NCBI RefSeq assembly: GCF_030269665.1
Contig: NZ_BSTS01000017.1
Span: forward strand, 62,001-126,000
DNA length: 64,000 nucleotides
Source: Actinomycetospora sp. NBRC 106375
GTDB lineage: Bacteria > Actinomycetota > Actinomycetes > Mycobacteriales > Pseudonocardiaceae
Direction of reading: 5' to 3'
The notes beneath the pieces were generated by a model. It made no database searches, was not told the origin of the DNA, and saw only the letters and a program-made list of their open reading frames with translations. This document shows, piece after piece, positions 32,735-41,064 of this stretch. Position 1 is the first letter of the stretch, and every line of letters starts with the position of its first letter. Position numbers and translations under genes: made by a program.

Positions 32735-33625
32735 TCAGCGTTCGCCGAGAGCGATCCGCGTGGCCTCCGCGATCGTCGCCTTCCCGTTCGTGCTCGCCGG
32801 GTCGGCGGGGGTCGTGTACACGGCGATCACCAGAGGCGCCCGGTCCGGCGGCCAGGCGACCGCGACGTCGTGGCTCTCGCCCTGCGCGCCGGAACCCGTC
32901 TTGTCGCCGGCGCGCCACCCCGGCGGGAGCCCGGCACGGATCTGCTGCGTCCCGGTGGTGGTGGCGACCATCCACGCGGTCAGCAGGTCGCGTCCCGCGG
33001 GATCGAGGCCGTCGCCGAGCACCAGCGCCCGCACGTCCGCCGCCACGGCGTCGGGCGTGCTCGTGTCGCGCTCGTCGCCGGGTGCGGTCTCGTTGAGATC
33101 CGGCTCCACGCGGTCGAGGCGCGTCACGGTGTCGCCCAGGGAGCGGACGAACGCCGTGCTCGCGGTCGGGCCGCCGAGCACGCCGGTGAGCAGGTTCGCC
33201 GCGGTGTTGTCGCTGACGACGATCGCCGCCTCGCACAGCGCGGCGACGGTCATGCCGGTGGCGACGGACCGCGAGGTCGTCGGCGCGTACTCCAGGAGGT
33301 CGGCGGGGGTGTAGCGGATCCTGCGGTCGAGCAGGCCCGGGTCGTCGAGACGCCGGCGCAGCACCGCGCCGACGACGAGGACCTTCGCCGTCGAGCACAT
33401 CAGCACGCGCTCGCCCGCGCGGTGGCGCACGGCCCGTCCGGTGGCGGTGTCCAGCGCGACCAGCCCGATCCGGCGGCCCGAACGCCGCTCGAGGTCGGCG
33501 AGGAGCGTCCCGGGGTCGGGCGGGGGCACGGGTGCGGGGGCGGGTGACACGGTCGGTCGCGTGCACCCTGCGGCGAGCGCCGCGACCCCGCCGAGGAGCA
33601 CCGCGCGACGGGTCGGGGTGATCAC
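32735..33625 (-). CDS. Class A beta-lactamase, predicted lipoprotein
   Basis: 296 aa. All class A elements are present: the S-x-x-K box CSTAKV (nucleophile serine and lysine), SDN in IVVSDNTAANLL, the omega-loop EPDLNETAPGDERD (general-base glutamate and asparagine) and KTG in GDKTGSG. The N-terminus TRRAVLLGGVAALAAGC has twin arginines and a lipobox ending in cysteine, so it is probably exported (perhaps by Tat) and lipid-anchored. GTG 33625 overlaps the stop of the upstream PPOX gene as GTGA. No regulator is adjacent. Actinomycete chromosomes often carry such genes. Confidence 0.88.
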   Translation of the reverse strand: MITPTRRAVLLGGVAALAAGCTRPTVSPAPAPVPPPDPGTLLADLERRSGRRIGLVALDTATGRAVRHRAGERVLMCSTAKVLVVGAVLRRRLDDPGLLDRRIRYTPADLLEYAPTTSRSVATGMTVAALCEAAIVVSDNTAANLLTGVLGGPTASTAFVRSLGDTVTRLDRVEPDLNETAPGDERDTSTPDAVAADVRALVLGDGLDPAGRDLLTAWMVATTTGTQQIRAGLPPGWRAGDKTGSGAQGESHDVAVAWPPDRAPLVIAVYTTPADPASTNGKATIAEATRIALGER

Positions 33626-34092
33626 CCGCGGGAGGGTAGCGAGCGGTACTCGAGGCCGGCGGCCGTCCCGCGCCAGACCACGAGCCGCTCGAGCGTCATC
33701 ACGATCGGCAGCGAGAACGTCATGAGCCAGGCGTCGAGGGGCTGGTCGCCGAGCAACGGCGCGTACTTGCGGCCGAACGCGTCGAGCGCCGGCTCCACCT
33801 TCCCGAGCTCGGAGAGCGCGGCCCGGCCGCCGCCGGTGACGACGTCGCCGCCGCCGTGGGTGTCGTCGAGCGCGACGCTGACCTCGGTGTGGGCGCGCAG
33901 GTGGCCGATCTTCGCGGTGTCGGGGCGGCTGAACACCGTGACCACCGGGTCGTCGAAGGCGAACCACACGGGGACGGTGTGCGGCCGGCCCGCGGGGTCG
34001 ACCGTGCCGAGCCAGAGCACGGGCTCCGCGCCGAGCCGCTCGGCCACATGGGCGTCGAGACCGACGGCGGGATCGAGCAATGGATCACCCAC
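33622..34092 (-). CDS. Pyridoxamine-phosphate-oxidase-fold (PPOX class, probably F420-dependent) protein
   Basis: 156 aa. The split-barrel pattern is visible in VLWLGTVDPAGRPHTVPVWFAFDD, FSRPDTAKIGHLRAHTEVSVALDD (quoted in parts: TVDPAGRPHTVPVWF, RPDTAKIGHLRAHTEVSV). Actinobacterial members of this subgroup often use F420H2 rather than FMN; cofactor choice is inference. It is translationally coupled to the beta-lactamase gene. Confidence 0.8.
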   Translation of the reverse strand: MGDPLLDPAVGLDAHVAERLGAEPVLWLGTVDPAGRPHTVPVWFAFDDPVVTVFSRPDTAKIGHLRAHTEVSVALDDTHGGGDVVTGGGRAALSELGKVEPALDAFGRKYAPLLGDQPLDAWLMTFSLPIVMTLERLVVWRGTAAGLEYRSLPSRG

Positions 34093-34195
34093 CAGGTCAT
34101 CGCAGCAGACCGGTCAAGCGCGCCCTCTCGACACGGAGCGCACACGGCGATTCGATGTTCGACGACGGGGGAGGGTGACGAGAGGGGAGCAAGGG

Positions 34196-34747
34196 ATGAC
34201 CAGCGCGGCGAGTGGGATGAGCGTCCGCCGGGCGTCGAGCGGGTGGGGCTGGGTCCTGGCGTCCGGGATCCTCGGCATCCTGGTCGGGGTGATCGCGTTG
34301 TTCTTCCCGGGCCTCGCCATCCTGACCGCGGCGTTCGTGCTCGGGATCGGGCTCATCGTGCAGGGGGCCCTGGAGATCGGCGTCGCCTGGCGGGCCGAGA
34401 CCGGATCGACGGGACGCGGCTGGCTCGCGGCGTTCGGGGTGCTGGCGCTGCTCGCCGGCATCCTCGTGCTGTTCCAGCCCGGCGGCGGCATCCTCGTCCT
34501 GGCCTGGGGGATCATCCTGTGGTTCGTGATCGCCGGGATCAACGACCTCCTCGTGGGCTTCTCCCAGAGCGAGCACCGGCTGTGGAACATCGTCCTCGGT
34601 GTCCTGACGCTGATCGTCGCGCTGATCCTGATCTTCTCGCCCGGCACCGCGGTCGGGCTCATCGCGATCTTCATCGCGCTGGGCTTCCTGTTCCGCGGCG
34701 CGATGGACATCGGTCTCGCGCTGAGCATGCGTCGCGAGGCGCGCTGA
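34196..34747 (+). CDS. HdeD-family (DUF308) membrane protein
   Basis: 183 aa with six hydrophobic helices and three internal repeats of about 55 residues (GILGILVGVIALFFPGLAIL, FGVLALLAGILVLFQPGGGIL, VLGVLTLIVALILIFSPGTAV), as in HdeD. In E. coli HdeD assists acid resistance at high cell density; in actinobacteria the role is unknown. ATG 34196 has GAGGGGAGC upstream. Confidence 0.85.
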   Translation: MTSAASGMSVRRASSGWGWVLASGILGILVGVIALFFPGLAILTAAFVLGIGLIVQGALEIGVAWRAETGSTGRGWLAAFGVLALLAGILVLFQPGGGILVLAWGIILWFVIAGINDLLVGFSQSEHRLWNIVLGVLTLIVALILIFSPGTAVGLIAIFIALGFLFRGAMDIGLALSMRREAR

Positions 34748-34773
34748 CGCGGCGCGGATCGGGCCTCCGGCGC

Positions 34774-34920
34774 CTACCGCGGAGCGGGCACGCGCGGGTC
34801 ACGGGCGACCGGGTGGGCGGGCCCGGCCCAGCGGCACTCCATGACGTCCCAGTAGCAGGACCGGTCGTGGACGTGCCCGCGCCGGGCGGTGGTGGGCCGG
34901 GCGGGTGCCTCGACGGACAT
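34774..34920 (-). CDS. 48-aa conserved-looking small protein
   Basis: A short open frame with a strong ribosome binding site (AAGGAGG, 5 bases before the ATG at 34920). It is basic and rich in Arg/Pro at the ends. The middle, GHVHDRSCYWDVMECRW, has two cysteines, two histidines and two tryptophans, which could bind a metal. I recall similar small C-Y-W-D proteins in actinomycetes but cannot verify that here. It is divergent from the phosphodiesterase gene, with a 141-base intergenic region. Confidence 0.6.
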   Translation of the reverse strand: MSVEAPARPTTARRGHVHDRSCYWDVMECRWAGPAHPVARDPRVPAPR

Positions 34921-35061
34921 GGTGGCCTCCTTCGGTCACGCAGAGCTTCGACGGTGACAGTGAGTGCCCAAGAACGCCAGCTCCTCTCACTCGTTCGGCT
35001 GTACGTATCGTCAGTGTGACGACGAACGGTCACAGCCCGTCCCGTCCGCCAGAATGCGTAC

Positions 35062-36228
35062 GTGGCCGCGGACCCCGTTCTGCCCGATCCCGCCCGACCC
35101 GGTCTCCCCGACGTCCTGCCGTCGTTGCTGGCCTGTCTCCCGGACGCGGAGCGCAGCGGAGCCGGACCGTCGATGATCAGTGGCGGGGAGCCCGCCTTCG
35201 GTCTCCCGCCGGCCCGCGCCGTCGGTCTCCTGCTCGTCGACGGGCTCGGGCACGCGCTGCTGCACGAGCACGCCGACGACGCCCCGTTCCTGGCCGCCAT
35301 GGCCGACCACGGACCCCTGACCGTCGGCTTCCCGAGCAGCACCCCGATCAGCGTGACCTCCCTCGGCACGGGGCTCCCACCCGGCGCGCACGGCACGATC
35401 GGCGTCCGCTTCCGCGTCGACGGCACCCTGCTCGACTCCCTGACCTGGACCAGCGGCGGCACCGACGTGCGCGAGAGCCTCGTCCCCGAGGCCGTCCAGC
35501 CGCGCCCGACGGTGTTCGAGGGCGCCGTGGCCGCCGGGGTGGGCGCGACGGTGGTCTCCGACCGCGCGTTCCGCGAGTCCGGCCTGACCCGCTCGGCCCT
35601 GCGCGGCGCGCGGTACCGCGGGGTCGGCGCGCTCGGCGACCTCGCCGCCGAACTGCTCGACGCGCTGGGGCAGCCCGGACCGCAGCTGGTCTACGGCTAC
35701 CACGCCGACCTCGACCAGCTCGGGCACCTGCGGGGTCCCGGTTCGCCGGCCTGGCGCTGGCAGCTGCGCCAGATCGACCGGCTCGTCGAGGGGCTCGTGT
35801 CCGAGCTGCCGAGCGGCGCGCTGCTCGCGGTCACCGCCGACCACGGCATGGTCACGATCGACCGGCGTCACGACGCCGACACCGACCCCGACCTGCGCGC
35901 CGGCGTCGCCCTCGTCGGCGGCGACCCCCGGGCGCGCCTGGTCTACGCCGAGCCCGGGGCCGCCGGCGACGTGCTCGCCACCTGGCGCGGGGTGCTCGGC
36001 GACGACGCCTGGGTGCTCCCGGGCGCCGAGGCCGTCGAGGGCGGCTGGTTCGGACCGTCCGGCCCGCCCGCCGACCGGCTGCCCGACGTCGTCGTCGCCC
36101 TGCGCGGCACCGCGGCGGTCGTCTGCACCGAGGCCGAGCCGCTGCTGTCGCGCCTGCCGGGCCAGCACGGGTCGGTCAGCGCCGAGGAGCAGCGCGTGCC
36201 GCTGCTGGTGGCCGCGCCCGCCGTCTAG
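35062..36228 (+). CDS. Alkaline-phosphatase-superfamily nucleotide pyrophosphatase/phosphodiesterase
   Basis: 388 aa. Metal and nucleophile sites are recognisable: VGLLLVDGLGH (first Asp), FPSSTPISVTSLGTG (nucleophile Ser/Thr), GYHADLDQLGH (Asp/His) and AVTADHGMV (Asp-His), and QHGSVSAEEQRVPLL for the last His. This is the common actinobacterial type-I phosphodiesterase without a signal peptide. GTG 35062 is the start. Its TAG and that of the convergent uvrA-like gene share CTAG. Substrate unknown. Confidence 0.85.
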   Translation: MAADPVLPDPARPGLPDVLPSLLACLPDAERSGAGPSMISGGEPAFGLPPARAVGLLLVDGLGHALLHEHADDAPFLAAMADHGPLTVGFPSSTPISVTSLGTGLPPGAHGTIGVRFRVDGTLLDSLTWTSGGTDVRESLVPEAVQPRPTVFEGAVAAGVGATVVSDRAFRESGLTRSALRGARYRGVGALGDLAAELLDALGQPGPQLVYGYHADLDQLGHLRGPGSPAWRWQLRQIDRLVEGLVSELPSGALLAVTADHGMVTIDRRHDADTDPDLRAGVALVGGDPRARLVYAEPGAAGDVLATWRGVLGDDAWVLPGAEAVEGGWFGPSGPPADRLPDVVVALRGTAAVVCTEAEPLLSRLPGQHGSVSAEEQRVPLLVAAPAV

Positions 36229-38603
36229 GCCCCGACATAGCGCGCCAGGTGCTCGCCGGTGAGGGTCGAGCGCGCCGCGACGAGGTCGGCGGGCGTGCCC
36301 TCGAACACGACGCGCCCGCCGTCGTGGCCCGCGCCCGGGCCGAGGTCGACGATCCAGTCCGCGTGCGCCATGACCGCCTGGTGGTGCTCGATGACGATCA
36401 CCGACTTCCCGGCGTCGACGAGCCGGTCGAGCAGGCCGAGCAGCTGCTCGACGTCCGCGAGGTGCAGGCCGGTGGTCGGCTCGTCGAGGACGTACACCCC
36501 GCCGGCCTCGCCCATCTGCGTCGCGAGCTTGAGCCGCTGACGCTCGCCACCGGACAGCGTCGTGAGCGGCTGGCCGAGGGTGAGGTAGCCGAGCCCGACG
36601 TCGGCGAGCCGCTCGAGGATCCTGTGCGCCGCCGGGGTGCGCGCCGCGCCGGCACCGAAGAACGCCACCGCCTCGTCGACGGGCATCGCGAGCACCTCGC
36701 TGATGTCGGCGCCGCCGAGCCGGTACTCGAGCACCGCCGCGTCGAACCGACGGCCCTCGCAGACCTCGCAGACCGTCGACATCCCGGCCATGATCCCGAG
36801 GTCGGTGAAGATCACCCCGGCGCCGTTGCAGTTCGGGCAGGCGCCCTCGGAGTTCGCGCTGAACAGGGCCGGCTTCACGCCGTTGGCCTTGGCGAAGGCC
36901 TTGCGGATCGGCTCGAGCAGCCCGGTGTAGGTGGCCGGGTTGCTCCGGCGCGAGCCCTTGATGGGGGCCTGGTCGACCACGACGACCCCGTCGCGCGGGG
37001 CCACCGAGCCGGTGATCAGCGAGCTCTTGCCCGAGCCGGCGACGCCGGTGACCGCCACGAGCACGCCGAGCGGGATGTCGACGTCCACCGAGCGCAGGTT
37101 GTGCGCGTCGGCGCCGCGGACCTCCATCGCCCCCGACGGGGTGCGCACCGACGCCTTCAGCGCCGCCCGGTCGTCGAGGTGGCGCCCGGTGAGCGTGCCG
37201 CTGGTCCGCAGCCCGGCGAGCGAGCCCTCGTAGACGATCTCGCCGCCGGCGGTGCCCGCCCGCGGTCCGAGGTCGACGACGTGGTCGGCGATCGCGATCG
37301 TCTCCGGCTTGTGCTCGACGACGAGCACGGTGTTGCCCTTGTCCCGCAGGCGCCGGAGCAGGTTGTTCATGCGGTCGATGTCGTGCGGGTGCAGCCCGAT
37401 CGTCGGCTCGTCGAAGACGTAGGTGACATCGGTCAGCGCGGATCCGAGGTGGCGGATCATCTTGGTGCGCTGCGCCTCGCCGCCCGAGAGCGTGCTGGCC
37501 GGACGGTCGAGCGAGAGGTAGCCCAGCCCGATCTCGACGAACGAGTCGAGGGTCTCCGAGAGCGACGCGAGCAGCGGACCCACCGAGGGCGCTTCCAGCC
37601 CTCGCACCCAGTCCGCCAGGTCGCTGATCTGCATCGCGCAGACCTCGCCGATGTGCTGACCGTCGATCTTCGAGGATCGCGCCGCCTCGGACAGGCGGGT
37701 GCCGCCGCACTCGGGGCACGCGGCGAAGACGACGGCGCGCTCGACGAACGCCCGGATGTGCGGCTGCATCGCCTCCGGGTCCTTGCTCAGCATGGACTTC
37801 TGGATCTGGAGGATCAGCCCGGTGTAGGTCAGGTTGATGCCGTCGATCTTGAGCTTGGTCGGCTCCTTGTAGAGCAGGTCGTTCAGCTGCTTCTTCGTGA
37901 ACTCCCTGATCGGCCGGTCCGGGTCGAAGAACCCGCAGCCGCGCAGGATGCGGCCGAACCAGCCGTCCATGCTCATGCCGGGGATCGTGATCGCGCCCTC
38001 GTTGATCGACTTGCTGTCGTCGTAGAGCGCGGTGAGGTCGAAGTCGGACGCCGTGCCCCGGCCCTCGCACCGCGGGCACATGCCGCCGGTGATGCTGAAC
38101 TCGCGGCGCTCCTTGATCTCGCGCCCGCCCTTCTCGAACGTCACCGCGCCGGCGCCCGACAGCGAGGCGACGTTGAACGAGAAGGCCTGCGGCCCGCCGA
38201 CGTGCGGCACGCCGACCCGGCTGAACAGGATGCGCAGCATCGCGCCCGTGTCGGTGGCGGTGCCGACCGTCGAGCGGACGTCACCGCCCATCCGCTCCTG
38301 GCCGACGATGATCGCGGTCGTCAGGCCGTCGAGGACGTCGACGTCCGGCCGGTTGAGCGTGGGCATGAAGCCCTGGACGAAGGTGCTGTAGGTCTCGTTG
38401 ATCATCCGCTGCGACTCGGCCGCGATCGTCGAGAAGACCAGGGAGCTCTTGCCCGAGCCGGACACGCCGGTGAACACGGTCAGACGCCGCTTGGGCAGCG
38501 CGACGTCGATGTCCTTGAGGTTGTTCTCGCGGGCGCCGTGCACGCGGATCAGGTCGTGCCCGTCGGCCGCGTGGGCGGTGTCGGGCGCAGTCGTGTCCGG
38601 CAT
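36225..38603 (-). CDS. Short UvrA-like ABC ATPase (excinuclease subunit A paralogue)
   Basis: 792 aa, clearly shorter than true UvrA (about 950), since the UvrB-binding region is missing. Two ATPase halves are present: Walker A FTGVSGSGKSSLVF and VTGVAGSGKSSLI; signature STLSGGEAQRTKM and TTLSGGERQRLKL; Walker B YVFDEPTIGLHP and YVLDEPTTGLH. Zinc modules remain (CPRCEGRG, CPECGGTR, CPNCNGAG). Relatives are the drug-resistance DrrC-like UvrA proteins of actinomycetes. It is preceded by VOC and AraC-type genes on the same strand, a frequent trio, and probably protects DNA or exports damage signals; the exact role is not known. Confidence 0.9.
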   Translation of the reverse strand: MPDTTAPDTAHAADGHDLIRVHGARENNLKDIDVALPKRRLTVFTGVSGSGKSSLVFSTIAAESQRMINETYSTFVQGFMPTLNRPDVDVLDGLTTAIIVGQERMGGDVRSTVGTATDTGAMLRILFSRVGVPHVGGPQAFSFNVASLSGAGAVTFEKGGREIKERREFSITGGMCPRCEGRGTASDFDLTALYDDSKSINEGAITIPGMSMDGWFGRILRGCGFFDPDRPIREFTKKQLNDLLYKEPTKLKIDGINLTYTGLILQIQKSMLSKDPEAMQPHIRAFVERAVVFAACPECGGTRLSEAARSSKIDGQHIGEVCAMQISDLADWVRGLEAPSVGPLLASLSETLDSFVEIGLGYLSLDRPASTLSGGEAQRTKMIRHLGSALTDVTYVFDEPTIGLHPHDIDRMNNLLRRLRDKGNTVLVVEHKPETIAIADHVVDLGPRAGTAGGEIVYEGSLAGLRTSGTLTGRHLDDRAALKASVRTPSGAMEVRGADAHNLRSVDVDIPLGVLVAVTGVAGSGKSSLITGSVAPRDGVVVVDQAPIKGSRRSNPATYTGLLEPIRKAFAKANGVKPALFSANSEGACPNCNGAGVIFTDLGIMAGMSTVCEVCEGRRFDAAVLEYRLGGADISEVLAMPVDEAVAFFGAGAARTPAAHRILERLADVGLGYLTLGQPLTTLSGGERQRLKLATQMGEAGGVYVLDEPTTGLHLADVEQLLGLLDRLVDAGKSVIVIEHHQAVMAHADWIVDLGPGAGHDGGRVVFEGTPADLVAARSTLTGEHLARYVGA

Positions 38604-38647
38604 CGTGGCCGAGCTCCTCGGGGCTGAAGTTCCGGCGGGTCGTGCGG

Positions 38648-39067
38648 TCACTTGACCTCGAAGATGCGGATCATGCTGCCCGCGGGGTCGCGGAAGGCCG
38701 CGTCGCGGATCCCCCAGGGCTGGTCGGTGGGCTCCTGCACGACCTCGGCGTCTCCGGCCTGGAGGCGCTCGAAGGTGCCGTCGAGGTCCTTCGTGGCGAG
38801 GTTGATCGAGGCGTAGGTGCCCTTGGCCATCATCTCGCCGACGGTCTTCCGCTCCTCGTCGGTCATGCCGGGCTGCGCCGACGGCGGGTAGAGCACGATC
38901 GACGTGCCGGGCTGGTCGACCGGGCCGACGGTGAGCCAGTGCAGCCCGTTCCACTCGACGTCGTTGCGCACCTCGAAGCCGAGGGTGTCGCGGTAGAAGG
39001 CGAGGGAGGCGTCGTTGTCGGTGTGGGGGAGGAAGGCGTTGTGGATGGTGAGGTCCGGTGTGCTCAT
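38648..39067 (-). CDS. VOC-family (glyoxalase-like) protein
   Basis: 139 aa. Two beta-alpha-beta-beta-beta units are seen (NDASLAFYRDTLGFEVRND and YASINLATKDLDGTFERLQ) with IRDAAFRDPAGSMIRIFE at the end, where the metal ligand lies. It lies between an AraC-type regulator and the UvrA-like gene, so it may bind or inactivate the same compound. ATG at 39067. Confidence 0.85.
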   Translation of the reverse strand: MSTPDLTIHNAFLPHTDNDASLAFYRDTLGFEVRNDVEWNGLHWLTVGPVDQPGTSIVLYPPSAQPGMTDEERKTVGEMMAKGTYASINLATKDLDGTFERLQAGDAEVVQEPTDQPWGIRDAAFRDPAGSMIRIFEVK

Positions 39068-39072
39068 GCCGG

Positions 39073-39507
39073 TCACGCTAGGGGCGGGCCGGCCGCCCGG
39101 ACTTCTCGATTCCTGACCGGTCGGGTCACCTGCTTGGCGACGCACGGCGGCATGCCCGCGCCGGGACCGGGCGCCTGCTTGCGGTACGCGCCCGGGGACA
39201 TGCCGACCAGTTCGGTGAACCGCGTCGTGAAGGTGCCCAGCGAGGACGACCCGACCGCGAAGCAGACCTCGGTGACGCTCATGTCCCCGCGGCGCAGGAG
39301 CGCCATCGCCCGCTCGATGCGCCGGGTCATGAGGTAGCTGTAGGGCGATTCGCCGTAGGCACGGCGGAACTCGCGGGACAGGTGCCCGGCCGACCAGTGC
39401 ACCCCGCGGGCGAGCGCCTCGACGTCCAGCGGCTCGGTGTAGTCCCGGTCGATCCGGTCGCGGACACGCCGCAGCCGGGCCAGGTCCTCCAGGCGCTGGG
39501 TGTCCAC
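39073..39507 (-). CDS. AraC-family regulator (DNA-binding domain only)
   Basis: 144 aa. Two helix-turn-helices typical of AraC: LDVEALARGVHWSAGHLSREF followed by GESPYSYLMTRRIERAMALL (in parts: GESPYSYLMTRR), and SVTEVCFAVGSSSLGTFTTRF then GMSPGAYRK. No ligand domain, as in MarA/SoxS. It is 5 bases upstream of the VOC gene and likely controls the VOC-uvrA unit. Confidence 0.85.
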   Translation of the reverse strand: MDTQRLEDLARLRRVRDRIDRDYTEPLDVEALARGVHWSAGHLSREFRRAYGESPYSYLMTRRIERAMALLRRGDMSVTEVCFAVGSSSLGTFTTRFTELVGMSPGAYRKQAPGPGAGMPPCVAKQVTRPVRNREVRAAGPPLA

Positions 39508-39628
39508 GGCCTCCCCACGGGATCACGGGATCTCGGTGTCCGTTTCGGCATCCTGCCCGCACGGCCCCGGCCCGTCCATCACCGTCGCCGGCCGGGAGAG
39601 GGGCCCCGGCCGGTCCTGCCGCGGGCAT

Positions 39629-39692
39629 GATCGCTCCCGGTGCTCCTCTGACCCGATGTCATGGGGTGAGAGGAGCAGCGGGACGGATCATG
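39629..39692. repeat. 64-bp hairpin element flanking the DUF559 gene, left copy
   Basis: 62 of 64 bases are identical to the reverse complement of 40643-40706. Inside is a palindrome TGCTCCTCT-G-ACCC ... GGGT-G-AGAGGAGCA. Its right end overlaps the DUF559 gene and contains that gene's TGA stop (39690-39688). Confidence 0.9.
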
Positions 39693-40593
39693 CTCCGACC
39701 GACGGCGTGATCGCGGCCGTGACCGTCGCCAGCACGGCGTCGGGGTCGACTTCGAGGTCGTGCCAGGTGACGCGCAGGACCGTCCACCCCGCGAGGACGA
39801 GGGCGTTCTGTCGAGCGATGTCGCGGCGGAAGGCGGGCAGGTCGCGGTGGTAGGCCCAGCCGTCGATCTCGACGAGCACCCGGGCGGCAGGGAACGCGAG
39901 GTCGAGGAGTGCGCGCCCGTAGCGCGGCACGTCGACGGGGTGATCGGCGAACCAGCCGCCGACGCCGGCGTCGCGCAGGAGCCGGTGCATCCGCCGCTCG
40001 GCCTCGGACCGGGCGCCACCCGCGGCGAGGACGAGCAGCTGCGCCACGATGACCGATCCCGGACGACCCAGCCGCGAGCGGTGCGCACGCTGCAGGCCCT
40101 CGAGGGTGACCCGCCCCGAGAGCAGCGCGCGATCCATGAGCTCGGCGCCCTTCCGCAGGCCCAGCTCGGCGGCGGCGTCGACCACGGCGTACGCGCGCGC
40201 CACGACCGGCACGCCGTCCACGATGCTGCGACGCCCCGGCAGCAAGCGGCGCACGACCCGCACTTGCGCGCGGGAGCGCACGCGTCGGTCGGGCGGCACC
40301 GCGAACCGCAGCACGTCCGGCGGTTCGTCGAGCAGACGCAGCCACCATGCCGCGCCGGCGCCGATCAGGGTGGCGGTCGACCCCAGCCACAGCGAGGCCG
40401 CCCGCACCCGCACACGCGGTCCCCGGGCGTGCGCGGCCGAGAGGTAGACGCACGGCCAGAGCAGGGTCCACAACCCACGCGCGAGCAGGTGGTCGACGGC
40501 AGCGTGCGAGAGACCGCAGGCCAGCGCCTGGGCACGCGAGATCACGCCGTCCTGGCGGCGCAGGAGGGCGGCGAGGTCGTTCTCCGAGTCCAT
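39688..40593 (-). CDS. AbiEi-like N-terminal domain plus DUF559 (Vsr-fold) nuclease-like protein
   Basis: 301 aa. The N-terminus (LLRRQDGVISRAQALACGLS followed by AVDHLLARGLWTLL) resembles the winged-helix AbiEi antitoxin domain. The middle has CVYLSAAHARGPRVRVRAA and VPVVARAYAVVDAAAELG, common to the family. The C-terminal DUF559 domain (PD-(D/E)XK, Vsr-like) has LLDLAFPAARVLVEIDGWAYH with the catalytic Asp and Glu-x-Asp, and RRDIARQNALVLAGWTVLR. Actinobacteria often have many paralogues, function unknown; no toxin partner is next to it. The gene is framed by two inverted copies of a 64-bp hairpin, one of which supplies the stop codon, so it looks like a bounded, possibly mobile, unit. Confidence 0.8.
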   Translation of the reverse strand: MDSENDLAALLRRQDGVISRAQALACGLSHAAVDHLLARGLWTLLWPCVYLSAAHARGPRVRVRAASLWLGSTATLIGAGAAWWLRLLDEPPDVLRFAVPPDRRVRSRAQVRVVRRLLPGRRSIVDGVPVVARAYAVVDAAAELGLRKGAELMDRALLSGRVTLEGLQRAHRSRLGRPGSVIVAQLLVLAAGGARSEAERRMHRLLRDAGVGGWFADHPVDVPRYGRALLDLAFPAARVLVEIDGWAYHRDLPAFRRDIARQNALVLAGWTVLRVTWHDLEVDPDAVLATVTAAITPSVGA

Positions 40594-40642
40594 ACCGGGT
40601 TCGACGCAGCGCCGGGCCCGACGGATCCGTGCGTCTCGTCCT

Positions 40643-40706
40643 CATGATCCGCCCCGGTGCTCCTCTCACCCCATGACATCGGGTCAGAGGAGCACCGGGA
40701 GCGATC
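40643..40706. repeat. 64-bp hairpin element flanking the DUF559 gene, right copy
   Basis: Inverted copy of 39629-39692, with two mismatches. It lies 49 bases upstream of the DUF559 start and 21 bases past the stop of the 72-aa gene that follows. The same internal palindrome is present. Confidence 0.9.
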
Positions 40707-40727
40707 TTGCTCCGTCGGTGCGCCTCC

Positions 40728-40946
40728 TCAAGCGGGCCAGAACTCCGCCCACACGCAGCCCGGCTCCTCGACGTCGGTGAGATGGAGCTCGTACCCGCGA
40801 CGCCGGGCGATCGCCGCGGCCTCCTCGCGATCGTTGTCGAGGATCGTCAGCCCGACCTTCTCCGGCACGGGCCGCGCCCCGAGCCACCCGTCGAGCCGGC
40901 GCATCGCCTCGGCGGCGACCCGCGGGTCCGTGTCCGTCGTCGTCAT
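40728..40946 (-). CDS. 72-aa hypothetical protein
   Basis: Small acidic soluble protein with a DGWLGARPVPEKVGLTILDN opening, DREEAAAIARRRGYELHLTD and a tail VEEPGCVWAEFWPA. ATG 40946 has GGGAGG 8 bases ahead. I do not recognise a family. It is divergent from glyA. Confidence 0.6.
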   Translation of the reverse strand: MTTTDTDPRVAAEAMRRLDGWLGARPVPEKVGLTILDNDREEAAAIARRRGYELHLTDVEEPGCVWAEFWPA

Positions 40947-40991
40947 CTCCGCGACCTCCCTCGTCGCCCGGATTCCGTCCGGAGACGAGTG

Positions 40992-41044
40992 TTGACCCTG
41001 GCGAACGCCCGTGTCTACAGTCATCGCCGCCAGATATATCAATT
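40992..41044 (+). promoter_or_regulatory. glyA-sox promoter and GntR-type operator
   Basis: TTGACC (40992-40997), an 18-bp spacer and TACAGT (41016-41021) make a good -35/-10 pair. Just downstream, 41032-41044 reads AGATATATCAATT; its reverse complement shares AAyTGATATATy with 50903-50916 in front of sdaA. The position over the start of transcription suggests repression. Confidence 0.6.
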
Positions 41045-41064
41045 GGCTACGAAGTGGATCGCGA

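Noticed and set aside
39688..40593. Type IV toxin-antitoxin (AbiE) system
   Set aside because: Only the AbiEi-like N-terminal domain is present and no AbiEii nucleotidyltransferase gene is adjacent.
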